From NCBI RefSeq assembly GCF_007855645.1, contig NZ_CP042263.1:124001-188000 (forward strand): 64,000 nucleotides of DNA, given 5' to 3'. Made by a program: the position numbers and the translations under genes. The notes under the pieces were generated by a model, which had not been told where the DNA came from, made no database searches, and was given only the letters and a program-made list of their open reading frames with translations. Origin of the DNA: Qingshengfaniella alkalisoli (GTDB lineage Bacteria > Pseudomonadota > Alphaproteobacteria > Rhodobacterales > Rhodobacteraceae). This document shows, in pieces, positions 8,477 through 17,687 of this stretch (positions are counted from its first letter, which is position 1; the number at the start of each line of letters is the position of its first letter).

Positions 8477-9160
8477 ATGGATAATGAAGTGGGATCCGTT
8501 GACAGGGTCTATCGTCGGGTCAAGGAAATGGCCGCGAGTTACGAGTTCAAACCGGATGAGCGGTTGAACGAAAGTGCACTGTCTGCCCAACTTGAAACAA
8601 GTCGCACGCCGCTGCGCGAGGCGCTGAATCGGCTGGTCGCGGAAGGCTTCCTGAAGTTTCATCGCGGTCGGGGTTTTTTCTGCCGGTCGTTGAACCCGCA
8701 GGAAATTATGAACCTCTACGAAGCCCGGGCGGCTATTGAAGCCGAAGCGGTCCGATTGGCCGCATTGCGCGCCGAGCCTGAAGAGGTTGAGGATCTTTCC
8801 CGCTTTCTCGAAGACACAAAGCCACAATATCGTCCGGGTGCATCACCGGTCGAACTCGTGCGCGTTGATGAAACGTTTCATCTAGGGTTGGCAAAGCTGG
8901 CCAAGAACGCGGAACTGGTTCGGCTTCTGGAGAATGTAAATGGACGGATCCACTATGTCCGTCTCATAGATCTACGATCTCTAAGTGAACGCGGCGGGGC
9001 TGAAGCGATAACGATCGAGCCGCATACCTGTATACTGGAGGCCGTTCAGCGTGGCGATGCAGACCGGGCCTCACGGGAAATCCGAAATCACATTGAGCGA
9101 CGGCTGGAAGAAGTGACCCAGAATGTCCGACTGGCATTTTCACAGCTTTACGCGCCCTAA
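8477..9160 (+). CDS. GntR-family transcriptional regulator (FCD/FadR subfamily)
   Basis: A 227-residue repressor-type regulator. The N-terminal winged helix-turn-helix spans roughly residues 10-75, with LNESALSAQLETSRTPLREALNRLVAEGFL being the family recognition region. An all-helical FCD effector domain follows, with FHLGLAKLAKNAELVRLLENVNGRIHYVR and IEPHTCILEAVQRGD carrying the expected metal/ligand His residues. It is divergent from the thiamine-enzyme/tripartite-transporter operon with a palindromic site between them. It most likely represses that operon until the imported acid or its metabolite binds the FCD domain. FCD regulators usually sense small carboxylates, which fits the transporter class. 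Confidence 0.92.
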   Translation: MDNEVGSVDRVYRRVKEMAASYEFKPDERLNESALSAQLETSRTPLREALNRLVAEGFLKFHRGRGFFCRSLNPQEIMNLYEARAAIEAEAVRLAALRAEPEEVEDLSRFLEDTKPQYRPGASPVELVRVDETFHLGLAKLAKNAELVRLLENVNGRIHYVRLIDLRSLSERGGAEAITIEPHTCILEAVQRGDADRASREIRNHIERRLEEVTQNVRLAFSQLYAP

Positions 9161-9410
9161 AAGCTATAGCTGCAACTTGATTGCGCGGACCCGCTGAGTG
9201 ATATTGGTGCTTGTGTCAGAGCAGTTGCGGACGGCGGGGTTCTGTGGCTGTCACTGAAGGACGTGTTATTGGCTGAGCCGCGCAGTCAGGGTACGATGCC
9301 TTGTTTCATTTTATATTGACGTGGACACTCGACGACTTGGGCGCATGAATGCAATTGGTCCGATAGCATGTCTGCATTCGACAGGCTTGAAGCAGGGGTA
9401 GCCAACGAGC

Positions 9411-9440
9411 AACAGCATAAAACCGAATTTCGATGCTGTT
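9411..9440 (-). terminator. Hairpin downstream of the M20 gene, possible terminator
   Basis: AACAGCAT at 9411-9418 and ATGCTGTT at 9433-9440 form an 8-bp stem with a 14-base loop, starting about 20 bases past the M20 stop on the minus strand. There is no strong T run, so confidence is limited. The rest of 9161-9459, between the convergent GntR and M20 genes, shows no gene that I can support. Confidence 0.35.
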
Positions 9441-9459
9441 ACTCGAAGCACGTTCCCGC

Positions 9460-10875
9460 TTACTGTATGAAAGTAGGCGGCTTCGTATCAGCCGGAATAG
9501 GGCAGCTGTAGGGGAAGTCCGCCAGATGTTCACTATGCGCCTGTTTGGCCTGTGCGATAAGTTTCGAGTTGGTCAAAGCGGCGCGGGCGGTTGATGCCAT
9601 TACCTTGGCTGCGTGCAACATACCCTTGTGTGCGGCGGGTGCCTTGCCTTGCGCAGTTTGCTGCCAGCTATGTAGCGCCGTGCCTACGGCACAGGTTGCC
9701 ACGCGGGCTTGAACAGTTGGTACGGCCCAACTCACATCCCCGACATCGGTTGATCCCATACCGCCCATGAAGGGGCGATCGAGCGGGGCGATGAAATCAC
9801 ACAGTGGCTTGTCGTAATCGGGTTTCATGGCCAGGCGTTCGAATGTGTCTGCGATGTCTTCACGCGTCAGGGTACTGCGGATCTGACGGGCGAAGCGGAT
9901 ATCTTCGGCGTCGAACGGAACAGGCCCCAGGGCTTCGAATTCAGCTTGCATGGCCTCTGAAAGCGGACCGTTGCCAATCAGGTTGGACACCGCGGAAAAT
10001 ACCTGAGAACTGACCGAAGTGCCTGTCATCAGCGCGGCACCATCGGCGATAGAACCGACGCGTTTGACCAGCGACTGCAGACCAGCCAGGTCGGGGCTGC
10101 GGATCAGCTGGCGCACGGTTGCCTTGGCTTGGACAACATTGGGTGCAATCCCGCCCGCATCCAGATAGGCATAGTGGACCCGCGCGGCATCCGGCATGTG
10201 CTCGCGCATATAGTTGACGCCAACATTCATCAATTCGACTGCGTCCAATGCAGAACGGCCAAGTTCAGGTGCGCCGGCCGCGTGCGCAGCTTTGCCGATA
10301 AAGGTGAAGTCGATGCGCGTATTCGCAAGCGAGCGCATGTCGTCCACGGCGTTGAAACTGGCCGGATGCCAGGTGATCGCGATGTCGACATCGTCGAACT
10401 GGCCATCCCGCGCCATATAGGTCTTGGCTGCGCCGCCCTCTTCGGCAGGGCAGCCGTAATAGCGGACGCGTCCCTCGATACCTTCGGCTTCCAGCCAGTC
10501 CTTGACCGCCGTGGCCGCCGACAGGGCGGCGGCGCCCAACAGGTTATGACCGCAGCCATGACCGAAACCATCGTCTGAAATCTGCTTTGGTTCGGCAAGC
10601 CCTGCTTGCTGTGACAGGCCGGGCAGTGCGTCGTACTCTCCCAATATAGCGATAACCGGACCGCCTTTGCCTGCTTCACCCATGACCGCGGTCGGGATGC
10701 CCGCAACATTCTCGGTCACACGGAAACCCTGATCGCGCAGCATTTGCGTGTGTGCGGCGCAGGATCTGGTTTCGCCATAAGCAAGTTCCGGCGTATCAAA
10801 GACACGATCGGCCAGACCGGTAAACTCCGGTCCCTTCACATCCACGAGAGACCAGATCGGGTTGTCATTTCGCAT
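9460..10875 (-). CDS. M20-family amidohydrolase (AbgB-like)
   Basis: A 471-residue zinc amidohydrolase of the peptidase M20D group, closest in layout to p-aminobenzoyl-glutamate hydrolase subunit B. Visible motifs are VIAILGEYDALPGLSQ, DDGFGHGCGHNLLG (metal-ligand His cluster), GCPAEEGGAAKTYM (catalytic and metal Glu pair) and AITWHPASFNAVD. Such enzymes cleave amide bonds of N-acyl or peptide-like substrates in the cytoplasm. It is the last gene after a five-gene peptide-type ABC transporter on the same strand, 36 bases downstream, so it probably hydrolyses the imported amide. AAGGAG lies 9 bases before the ATG. The precise substrate is not determinable here. Confidence 0.9.
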   Translation of the reverse strand: MRNDNPIWSLVDVKGPEFTGLADRVFDTPELAYGETRSCAAHTQMLRDQGFRVTENVAGIPTAVMGEAGKGGPVIAILGEYDALPGLSQQAGLAEPKQISDDGFGHGCGHNLLGAAALSAATAVKDWLEAEGIEGRVRYYGCPAEEGGAAKTYMARDGQFDDVDIAITWHPASFNAVDDMRSLANTRIDFTFIGKAAHAAGAPELGRSALDAVELMNVGVNYMREHMPDAARVHYAYLDAGGIAPNVVQAKATVRQLIRSPDLAGLQSLVKRVGSIADGAALMTGTSVSSQVFSAVSNLIGNGPLSEAMQAEFEALGPVPFDAEDIRFARQIRSTLTREDIADTFERLAMKPDYDKPLCDFIAPLDRPFMGGMGSTDVGDVSWAVPTVQARVATCAVGTALHSWQQTAQGKAPAAHKGMLHAAKVMASTARAALTNSKLIAQAKQAHSEHLADFPYSCPIPADTKPPTFIQ

Positions 10876-10911
10876 AGGGAAAATCTCCTTGGGTCGTTAG
10901 GGGGTATCGTA

Positions 10912-11916
10912 TCAGGCGGCCCGGTCATTCAGATGACACGCGGAGATGCGTCCCGAGGCGACCTCTTTCAGGGCAGGTACCTCGACCCGGCACCGATCAT
11001 GGGCATGGGGACAACGAGGGTGAAAGTGGCAGCCTTTTGGCGGGTGCATCGGTGACGGGATTTCACCTTTGATAGCGTGATAGGTCTTCTTTCCGGTTTC
11101 GAAGGTGGGTATCTCCGAAATAAGAGCTTGCGTGTATGGATGGTTCGGGCGCGCGATCAGGTCTTCGGCCGTGCCCAACTCGACCAGCCGTCCCAGATAC
11201 ATCACCGCTATCCGGTCCGAGATATGTTCAACCACACCGAGATCATGGCTGATGAAAAGATAGGTCAGATCGAATTCTTCGCGCAGTTTCACGAAAAGGT
11301 TCAGCACCTGCGCCTGGATGGATACATCCAGCGCCGCAACAGATTCATCGCAGACCAGAAGGTCGGGGCGCACAGCCAGCGCACGGGCGATCCCGATGCG
11401 GGCCCGTTGGCCACCTGAAAACTGGTGCGGGTATCGTTTGCTGGTGCTGGGGTCCAGTCCGACCTGCTCCAACATCTGCTCGACATAGGAACCAACCTGC
11501 CCACGTGACACGATGTTATGCGCGCGCGGCGCTTCTCCGATGATGTCGCCTACGCGCATTCGAGGGTTCAAAGAAGACATCGGGTCTTGAAAAACCATCT
11601 GGATCTTCAAGGCGGCGTCGCGCGCTGCGGCTCCTTTCAGCGATGAGAGATCTTTGCCGCGGTAAAGGATCTGACCCTCTGTCGGATCGTCCAGCCCGGC
11701 AACCATCCGGCCAAGTGTGGACTTGCCGCAGCCGGATTCCCCGACAAGGCCCAGAACCTCCCCGCGTCGGACATCCAGACTTACGCCGTCGACAGCATGA
11801 ACCGTTATCGGCGCGATATTCGCGCCCAGCTTGCGTGCAGTCCGCTCGGCGATATCGAGTTCCTTGGAAAAGCGTTTGGACACATTGCCGATCTGGAGGA
11901 TAGGGTCATGGCTCAT
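10912..11916 (-). CDS. Peptide/nickel-type ABC transporter ATP-binding protein (DppF/OppF type)
   Basis: Second ATPase subunit (334 residues) of the importer. Walker [26 protein letters not shown] after the Q-loop, signature [15 protein letters not shown], and Walker [13 protein letters not shown] are present. Usual members have DEPVSALD, so Pro is replaced by Ser. The C-terminal oligopeptide-transporter motif includes [14 protein letters not shown], a four-cysteine segment typical of Opp/Dpp ATPases that can hold an iron-sulfur cluster. It starts within the DppD-type gene, overlapping 4 bases. It works with the adjoining permeases and binding protein to import a peptide-like or amide substrate. 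Confidence 0.94.
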   Translation of the reverse strand: MSHDPILQIGNVSKRFSKELDIAERTARKLGANIAPITVHAVDGVSLDVRRGEVLGLVGESGCGKSTLGRMVAGLDDPTEGQILYRGKDLSSLKGAAARDAALKIQMVFQDPMSSLNPRMRVGDIIGEAPRAHNIVSRGQVGSYVEQMLEQVGLDPSTSKRYPHQFSGGQRARIGIARALAVRPDLLVCDESVAALDVSIQAQVLNLFVKLREEFDLTYLFISHDLGVVEHISDRIAVMYLGRLVELGTAEDLIARPNHPYTQALISEIPTFETGKKTYHAIKGEIPSPMHPPKGCHFHPRCPHAHDRCRVEVPALKEVASGRISACHLNDRAA

Positions 11917-12902
11917 GACACTGGGGCCTCTTTCGAAACTTCGGTAAGGGGATGAACACAGCGCACGCTGCGGTCGGAACCGGCCCGGTCAAGAGCGGGC
12001 TCGGATTGGCAAGCAGTGTCAGCGCGAGGACAGCGTGGGGCAAATTTGCACCCTTGTGGCAGCTTCAGCATTGACGGGGTCATGCCCTTGATCTGTGGGA
12101 GCAGGGTGCCATTGCGTTTGCCGTGTGGCACGCTGTCGATCAATCCGCGCGTGTAGGGGTGGCGCGGACTGGAAATCACCTCGGCGGTCCTGCCTTCCTC
12201 GATGATCCGTCCCGCATACATGACGGCAAGACGGTCGGCCAACCCCGATACAACGGCCAGATCATGCGTGATCCAGATGAGTGCCGTTCCGGATTTGGCG
12301 CACAGAGTTTGTACTTCGGACAATATCTGGGCCTGAATGGTGACATCCAGCGCGGTTGTCGGCTCGTCGGCAATGATCAGGTCCGGCTCGTGCAGAAGGG
12401 CGATCGCGATCGCCACGCGTTGACGCATACCGCCCGAGAATTGATGGGGGTAGCTTTGCAGCCGCTCATCCGGAGACGAGATACCCACCTGCACCAGCGC
12501 TTCGCGTGCGCGGCGGAGGGCTTCGGAGCGCGAAACCTTTGCATGGGCCAAAACGGTTTCCACCATCTGAGTGTCGATCCGAAGCACCGGGTTCAGCGTC
12601 ATCATCGGATCCTGAAAGATCATGGCAATGCGCTTGCCTCGCAATTGGCGCAGGACGGGTTCACCAGCGGCCACGAGGTCAGTGCCATCGAAAACGATCT
12701 GCCCGCCTGCGATCCGGCCCGGTGGATCGACCAGCCCCAGTACGGAGAAGCCGGTAACCGATTTTCCCGACCCGGATTCCCCGACCAGGCCCAGAATCTG
12801 ACCCCTCTCGAGCGAGAAGCTGACACCATCAACAGCCTTGGCAACACCGTCACGCGTGTGGAAATGCGTTTGTAGGTCTTTGACTTCGAGAAGTGTCGTC
12901 AT
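11913..12902 (-). CDS. Peptide/nickel-type ABC transporter ATP-binding protein (DppD/OppD type)
   Basis: First ATPase subunit (329 residues). Walker A GESGSGKSVTG, IFQDPMMTLNPVLR, signature FSGGMRQRVAIAIAL, Walker B LIIADEPTTALDVTIQ and switch WITHDLAVV are all present. The C-terminal oligopeptide-type tail CKFAPRCPRADTAC carries conserved cysteines. Both ends overlap neighbouring genes by 4 bases, with the DppC-type permease upstream and the DppF-type ATPase downstream, so the operon is tightly coupled. All catalytic residues are intact. It forms a heterodimeric nucleotide-binding pair with the following gene product. Confidence 0.95.
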   Translation of the reverse strand: MTTLLEVKDLQTHFHTRDGVAKAVDGVSFSLERGQILGLVGESGSGKSVTGFSVLGLVDPPGRIAGGQIVFDGTDLVAAGEPVLRQLRGKRIAMIFQDPMMTLNPVLRIDTQMVETVLAHAKVSRSEALRRAREALVQVGISSPDERLQSYPHQFSGGMRQRVAIAIALLHEPDLIIADEPTTALDVTIQAQILSEVQTLCAKSGTALIWITHDLAVVSGLADRLAVMYAGRIIEEGRTAEVISSPRHPYTRGLIDSVPHGKRNGTLLPQIKGMTPSMLKLPQGCKFAPRCPRADTACQSEPALDRAGSDRSVRCVHPLTEVSKEAPVS

Positions 12903-13807
12903 TTCTGCAACCTCGGGTTCAGAACGTCGCGGAGGCGGTCACCGACGAGATTGATCGCGATGATCGTTATGACCAAGGCAATGCCGGGGAAGAGGCTGAT
13001 CCAGTAGCTGCCCGAAAGCAGGTAGTCGTACCCGTTCGCGATCAACAGTCCGAGAGAGGGTTCCGTGATGGGGACGCCCACGCCGAGAAATGAAAGCGTG
13101 GCTTCCAGGGCAATCGCCTGCGCAATCTGCACGGTTGCCACCACGATCAATGGCGGCACGCAGTTCGGCAGCAGATGGCGGAACATGATCCGGCGGTTCG
13201 AAAGGGCCAGACAGCGGGCAGCATCGATGTAGTCCTTGCGCCGCTCTACGATGGCGGAGCTGCGAACGGTTCTTGCGTAATAGGCCCATTGTACGATCAC
13301 GAGAGCCAGAATGACCTTGTCCACGCCGCGCCCAAGAAGCGCCAGCAGGATCAAGGCAATCAAGATCGCGGGAAAGGACAGCTGCAAATCGACGATCCGC
13401 ATGATGAAGCTGTCGAGCCTGCCACCAAAGTATGCCGCCGTCACGCCGACGATCGTTCCGATGGTGATAGCCAAGCCCAGCGATACAGAGGCGACGAGCA
13501 GGCTGATCCGCAGCCCGTAAAGGATGCCCGAGAGCATATCCCGCCCTTGCCGATCCGTTCCCAGCCAATAGGTTTGCCCGGTACCAAAGCTGACCTCTCC
13601 AGGCGGCAACGCGCTGTCCATGATGTCCAGCTGTGTCAGGTCATACGGGTTTTGCGGTGCAATCCAGGGGGCTGAGATGGCCAATGCCGCTATCACCACG
13701 AACAGAACCAGACCGATGACTGCGACCGGATCTTCCATGAACTGGCGCATGATACGGCGAGCAGGGCTGTCGACGCGAACGGGGGGCCGTGAGATCGTTT
13801 CGGTCAT
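12899..13807 (-). CDS. Peptide/nickel-type ABC transporter permease (DppC type)
   Basis: Inner-membrane permease, 302 residues when started at the ATG at 13807. That start overlaps the preceding permease stop as ATGA and begins MTETISRPPV. A much longer in-frame extension upstream lies inside the neighbouring gene and is not credible. It has a cytosolic N-terminal tail, a first membrane segment IGLVLFVVIAALAISAPWIAP, the periplasmic segment ending in FGTGQTYWLGTDRQGRDMLSG (the DppC family signature), then five more hydrophobic segments and the EAA loop DYIDAARCLALSNRRIMFRHLLPN. It pairs with the DppB-type permease to form the channel. Confidence 0.94.
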   Translation of the reverse strand: MTETISRPPVRVDSPARRIMRQFMEDPVAVIGLVLFVVIAALAISAPWIAPQNPYDLTQLDIMDSALPPGEVSFGTGQTYWLGTDRQGRDMLSGILYGLRISLLVASVSLGLAITIGTIVGVTAAYFGGRLDSFIMRIVDLQLSFPAILIALILLALLGRGVDKVILALVIVQWAYYARTVRSSAIVERRKDYIDAARCLALSNRRIMFRHLLPNCVPPLIVVATVQIAQAIALEATLSFLGVGVPITEPSLGLLIANGYDYLLSGSYWISLFPGIALVITIIAINLVGDRLRDVLNPRLQK

Positions 13808-14781
13808 CCCTTCATCTCCGATAGGCGAATGCGCGGATCGAGGAGCGAATAGATCACGTCCACTACAAGGTTGATGGTGACAATGATCAGGACCGTCAGC
13901 ATCAGATAGGCGACGATCACGGGACGATCCAACAGGTTGATCGAGTCGATCAGCAACTTGCCCATACCGGGCCAGGCGAAGACGGTTTCTGTGACGATAG
14001 CGAACGCAACCATCGATCCCAGTTCTAGCCCGATGATGGTCACGACAGGGATCATGATGTTTTTCAGGATATGCACCATAACCACGCGACGCGACGATAG
14101 GCCCTTGGCGCGGGCAAACTTCACGTAGTCCTGCAGGCACACCTCGCGCGTATTGGCGCGCGCTAACCGGATGATCAGCGACATTTTGAACAATGCCAGG
14201 TTGATGGCGGGCAGGATCAGGTGGGACAGTCCATCCCAGGTCAGAAAGCTGACCTGCATGCCAAGAAATTCGGTGGTCTCGCCGCGTCCCCCGGCTGGAA
14301 GCCAGCCTAGCAGAACCGCAAAGATCAGAATAAGGAGCATCCCCTGCCAGAAATTCGGAAGGGAAAACCCGAGGATCGATCCACCCATAATGGTGCGGCC
14401 GGCAATACTGTCAGGCCGGAGGCCCGCCCAAACGCCCAAGGGAATACCGATCATTACAGACAAGAACAGGGCGCATACGGCCAGTTCCATCGTGGCGGGC
14501 AGGCGTTCGAGAATAATTTCGACTGCGGGCCGTCCGTAGACGAATGACGTACCAAGGTCGCCTTGCAGCGCGTTCTTCAGGAATATTCCGAACTGCTGAT
14601 ACAGTGGCTTGTCGAGCCCGAGCCGTTCAGTTGTGGCGACAATCTCGGCCTGTGTGGCTTCGGGATTGATAAGCACATCGACGGGGTTACCGATAGCATA
14701 GACGCCTGCAAAGACCAGCACTGCCATTGCCACAATAGCTAGCAAGCTCTGTCCCAAACGACGGACGAGATAGACGATCAT
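13804..14781 (-). CDS. Peptide/nickel-type ABC transporter permease (DppB type)
   Basis: Inner-membrane permease of 325 residues. It opens [24 protein letters not shown], the characteristic DppB N-terminal anchor. [33 protein letters not shown] is the typical periplasmic loop, and [24 protein letters not shown] is the EAA loop that contacts an ATPase. It is the second gene of the operon, 66 bases after the binding-protein gene and separated from it by a GC-rich hairpin. Its stop codon overlaps the next permease start. Confidence 0.95.
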   Translation of the reverse strand: [325 protein letters not shown]

Positions 14782-14815
14782 TTCATGGTCCTTGTAGTCC
14801 GGTAATCGAAAGGGT

Positions 14816-14839
14816 CCGGCACCCGCGAAAGGGTGCCGG
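14816..14839 (-). promoter_or_regulatory. Intercistronic hairpin after the binding-protein gene
   Basis: CCGGCACCC (14816-14824) and GGGTGCCGG (14831-14839) form a perfect 9-bp stem with a GNRA-like six-base loop, 8 bases past the binding-protein stop. There is no T run. It likely protects the upstream message 3' end or partly attenuates read-through, giving more binding protein than permease. Confidence 0.65.
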
Positions 14840-14847
14840 AGCTCTGG

Positions 14848-16449
14848 TTACTCGGTCTTCTTTACTTCGAGGGCCATCGTGTACTGGTCCACGCGCGGCT
14901 CGTAGCTGAGTTCGGATTTCATCGCCCATACGGTCTGTTCATAGTGCAGTGGGATGATACCGTAATCATCCAGCACCATGGTTTCGGCATCCTGCAGCAT
15001 CTGATCACGTGTGGCATCGTCAATCGTGGACATTGCATCCGCCAGAAGAGCATCCATTTCGGGATTCGAGTATCGGCCCGCATTGGTCGTACCCGTGCCC
15101 GTTTCAGCATCATAGGTCGCAACCAGGGACTTCAGAGGCGACGACATGTCACCCGAAGACGCGCCCCATCCAGCCATGTAGATCGGAAATTCCAGCGCGT
15201 TGCGGCGCGAGAAGAACTGGCTGGCCGTGCTGGCGTCGACGGTGGTCTGGATGCCAATTCGCGCCATCATCTGTGCAACGGCCTGGGCAACCTGTTCATC
15301 GTTGATGTAGCGGTCATTAGGTGTGCCGAGAGTGATCGAGAAACCGTCCGGGTAACCAGCTTCGGCGAGGAGTTCCTTGGCGCGCTCGGGATCATAGGGA
15401 TCAACATCGCGCCCCGACGTTCCGAACATGGGCGGTGGCAGAAGCTCGCCAGCAGGTTGGGCATAGCCGCCCATGATGCGTTCGGCGATGGCCTCGCGAT
15501 TGATGGAGAGCGAGATCGCTTCACGCACACGAGGGTCCAGAAGCGGGTTCTCTCCATCTGTGCCTTCTATCGCCGGGACGTCCTCCAATTGCTGCATGTG
15601 CAGATAGATGACACGGTTAGACAAGGCATCTACCACGTGGAAGCCGCCATCCTCGATGCGCGGTATGTCCTGAATGGGGGGGGACTCGATCAGATCCACA
15701 TCGCCTGCCAGAAGCGCGGCAACACGCGGACCATCGCTTGTAATCGGGCGCATGACCACGCGCTCCCACTCGGGGGTTCCGTCCCAATAGTCGTCAAAGC
15801 GGGTAAGGGTCAGCTCCGAGCCGCGGGTGTAGCTTTCAAGTATATAAGGGCCCGTACCAACGGAGATTTCCGGCGAGTTGAAGGCTGGCGCCTGCGGAAC
15901 ATCGCCCATGCCGGTGCATTCACCGTCGGGGGCGAAGGTGACTTCATCTTCCGCGCCAAGTGCATCGGCAGAGATGATTGCAAGGCTCCACAGTTCGACC
16001 GGAAGCAACGGGTTGGTGTCTTTGGTCGTGATCAGCACCGTGTGATCATCTTCGGCAACCACGTCCGCGAAGCCCCCGGTGAAGATTGTATAGGCGGACG
16101 GAGAGTTTTCGACCAGCGGTACGCGGCAGAAGGAGTAGATTACGTCGCGGGCGGTAAAGTCGCTGCCATCGTGGAACTTGACGCCCTTGCGCAGATTGAA
16201 CCGCCACGTGGTGTCGTCTATGGCTTCCCAGCTTTCAGCCAGGCCCGGTGTGACTTTCTGTACCGCGTCCTGAGTTGTCAGAGCCTCGAAGATGTTCTTG
16301 CCCACCTGAATATTCGTGGACAGCTGGTGAAAATGCGGGTCCATCGAGGTGGCTTCGGATTTCAGACCTATGGTCAACTCCTGCGCCATCGCGGGCGTCA
16401 TGCCCGCTGCAAAAAGTCCGGCCATGACTGGCAGGTTTAATGCTTTCAT
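14848..16449 (-). CDS. ABC transporter substrate-binding protein, family 5 (peptide/nickel type)
   Basis: Periplasmic binding protein of 533 residues. The signal peptide is MKALNLPVMAGLFAAGMTPAMAQ. The mature protein shows the family 5 features GLAESWEAIDDTTWRFNLRKGVKFHDGSDFTARDVIYSF, VGTGPYILESYTRGSELTLTRFDDYW and ISLSINREAIAERIMGG. It is the first gene of the SBP-B-C-D-F-M20 operon. Family 5 proteins bind peptides, but also glutathione, nickel complexes, opines and other solutes. The downstream M20 amidohydrolase suggests an amide-containing ligand. It faces a LysR gene across 141 bases containing repeated operator-like sequence. Confidence 0.95.
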   Translation of the reverse strand: MKALNLPVMAGLFAAGMTPAMAQELTIGLKSEATSMDPHFHQLSTNIQVGKNIFEALTTQDAVQKVTPGLAESWEAIDDTTWRFNLRKGVKFHDGSDFTARDVIYSFCRVPLVENSPSAYTIFTGGFADVVAEDDHTVLITTKDTNPLLPVELWSLAIISADALGAEDEVTFAPDGECTGMGDVPQAPAFNSPEISVGTGPYILESYTRGSELTLTRFDDYWDGTPEWERVVMRPITSDGPRVAALLAGDVDLIESPPIQDIPRIEDGGFHVVDALSNRVIYLHMQQLEDVPAIEGTDGENPLLDPRVREAISLSINREAIAERIMGGYAQPAGELLPPPMFGTSGRDVDPYDPERAKELLAEAGYPDGFSITLGTPNDRYINDEQVAQAVAQMMARIGIQTTVDASTASQFFSRRNALEFPIYMAGWGASSGDMSSPLKSLVATYDAETGTGTTNAGRYSNPEMDALLADAMSTIDDATRDQMLQDAETMVLDDYGIIPLHYEQTVWAMKSELSYEPRVDQYTMALEVKKTE

Positions 16450-16532
16450 CCTGTTGTCCTTCCTGTTGTGGGCTTTTGAAACGTGGTCTCGAGGTTGACC
16501 CCCGATGGTGCAATATGCTTGGCGATCACGGT

Positions 16533-16563
16533 ATTATTCGATAATCGGAAGTCAATCGATAAT
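16533..16563. promoter_or_regulatory. Probable LysR operator region
   Basis: ATTATTCGATAAT (16533-16545) is a 13-base palindrome centred on TCG. Its right half, TCGATAAT, recurs at 16556-16563, 18 bases along. Both lie in the divergent gap between the binding-protein gene and the LysR gene, within 60 bases of the LysR start. The T-N11-A-like symmetric element plus a half-site is what LysR regulators typically use. Function inferred. Confidence 0.5.
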
Positions 16564-16590
16564 TTTAATGCGTTTTGTGCATAGGGCGTC

Positions 16591-17523
16591 ATGAAAACTG
16601 GAATAACCCCCGCAGAGAAAGACCGCCGTTCGGGGATCACTTTGCGCGAACTGGAAGTACTACAGGCGCTCGTTGATGTCGGGACGGCGATCAATGCGGC
16701 GCGCAGGTTGGGGATCTCGCAATCGGCCGTCAGCCGCAGGCTTTCGCAGTTGGAAGATCGCCTGGGGTTTCAGCTGTTCATGCGCTCCGGCGGCAGACTG
16801 GTCCCAACGGTCGAAGCCCTGTCTATCAACGAACAGCTTACGCCTGTTTTCGATACATTGGCGCGGATCGCGAACCACGCCGACCAACCTGAACAAGCCT
16901 ATTCGGGGGTGCTGTCAATAGTCGCTCCGCCGACCATCGCGCATCGGTTCCTGCCCGGCAGAATTGCGGTTTTCAAGAAACAGAATCCCGACCTGCAGAT
17001 TACCTTCGATGTCTTGGCCAGCGACAGCCTGATGACAGGCATCGCCGAGGATCGCTTCGACATTGCCCTATCGGACAGTAATGTTGCTCACGAGGGAATA
17101 AGAAGTGAACTTCTGCTGAAAACTCAGGCGATTTGCGTGCTGCCCAGGCACCATCATCTCGCGTCCTTCGATGTGATTCGACCCGAAGATCTGCATGAAG
17201 AAGCGTTCATCGCCCTGTCGCGGCGGCATTCGAGTCGTGCGGCAATTGATCGGATTTTCGATCGGGCGGGCTTGCGGCTGAACATTGTGATCGAGGCATC
17301 TACCAATGTGTCTGTCACGGAGTTCGTGCGTGAGGGGCTGGGAGTATCTCTGCTCAATCCTTTCCCACTGTCCCACCAAATGGGTGATCGTATCATCGTG
17401 CGTCCGTTTTTGCCGGCAATCGACTACGTCACGAATTTCCTGCTGCCATCCAGTCGCGCGCCTTCGTCAGCGACACTTGCGTTCATGCAGGCGATGCGCT
17501 CTGGGCTTGAGCATGTTTCTTAG
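16591..17523 (+). CDS. LysR-family transcriptional regulator
   Basis: A 310-residue regulator. A short 14-residue lead precedes the winged helix-turn-helix, where TLRELEVLQALVDVGTAINAARRLGISQSAVSRRLSQLEDRLGFQLFMR is the classic LysR DNA-binding domain. The C-terminal two-lobed effector-binding domain starts near SGVLSIVAPPTIAHRFLPGRIAVFKKQNPDLQI. It is transcribed away from the peptide-type ABC/M20 operon, and the 67 bases before its start hold a palindrome and direct repeat. It most likely activates that operon when the imported compound is bound. The start ATG at 16591 is the first in frame before the DNA-binding domain. Confidence 0.93.
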   Translation: MKTGITPAEKDRRSGITLRELEVLQALVDVGTAINAARRLGISQSAVSRRLSQLEDRLGFQLFMRSGGRLVPTVEALSINEQLTPVFDTLARIANHADQPEQAYSGVLSIVAPPTIAHRFLPGRIAVFKKQNPDLQITFDVLASDSLMTGIAEDRFDIALSDSNVAHEGIRSELLLKTQAICVLPRHHHLASFDVIRPEDLHEEAFIALSRRHSSRAAIDRIFDRAGLRLNIVIEASTNVSVTEFVREGLGVSLLNPFPLSHQMGDRIIVRPFLPAIDYVTNFLLPSSRAPSSATLAFMQAMRSGLEHVS

Positions 17524-17687
17524 CCACTCACTTGCTATTGTCCGAACGTGGCAGAGGTCGGGGATGATCGTTTGTTCCGGGCCGGAATGCAGATCTTGTC
17601 CGGCTCCGTTGTATTTGTCGAGGCAGGCCTTTCCGGGGGTCCCCGCATCGCCCCCGCCACTGATCGCGACGAGGTAGCGTGATTGGT

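Noticed and set aside
13808-14140. Long N-terminal extension of the DppC-type permease
   Set aside because: It overlaps the DppB-type gene almost entirely and has no membrane or family character. The ATGA overlap at 13804-13807 sets the start.
14833-16440. 535-codon open frame antisense to the family 5 binding protein
   Set aside because: It mirrors the whole of a clear binding-protein gene. Its translation is rich in Arg/His/Gln and has no domain, as expected for an antisense shadow in GC-rich DNA.
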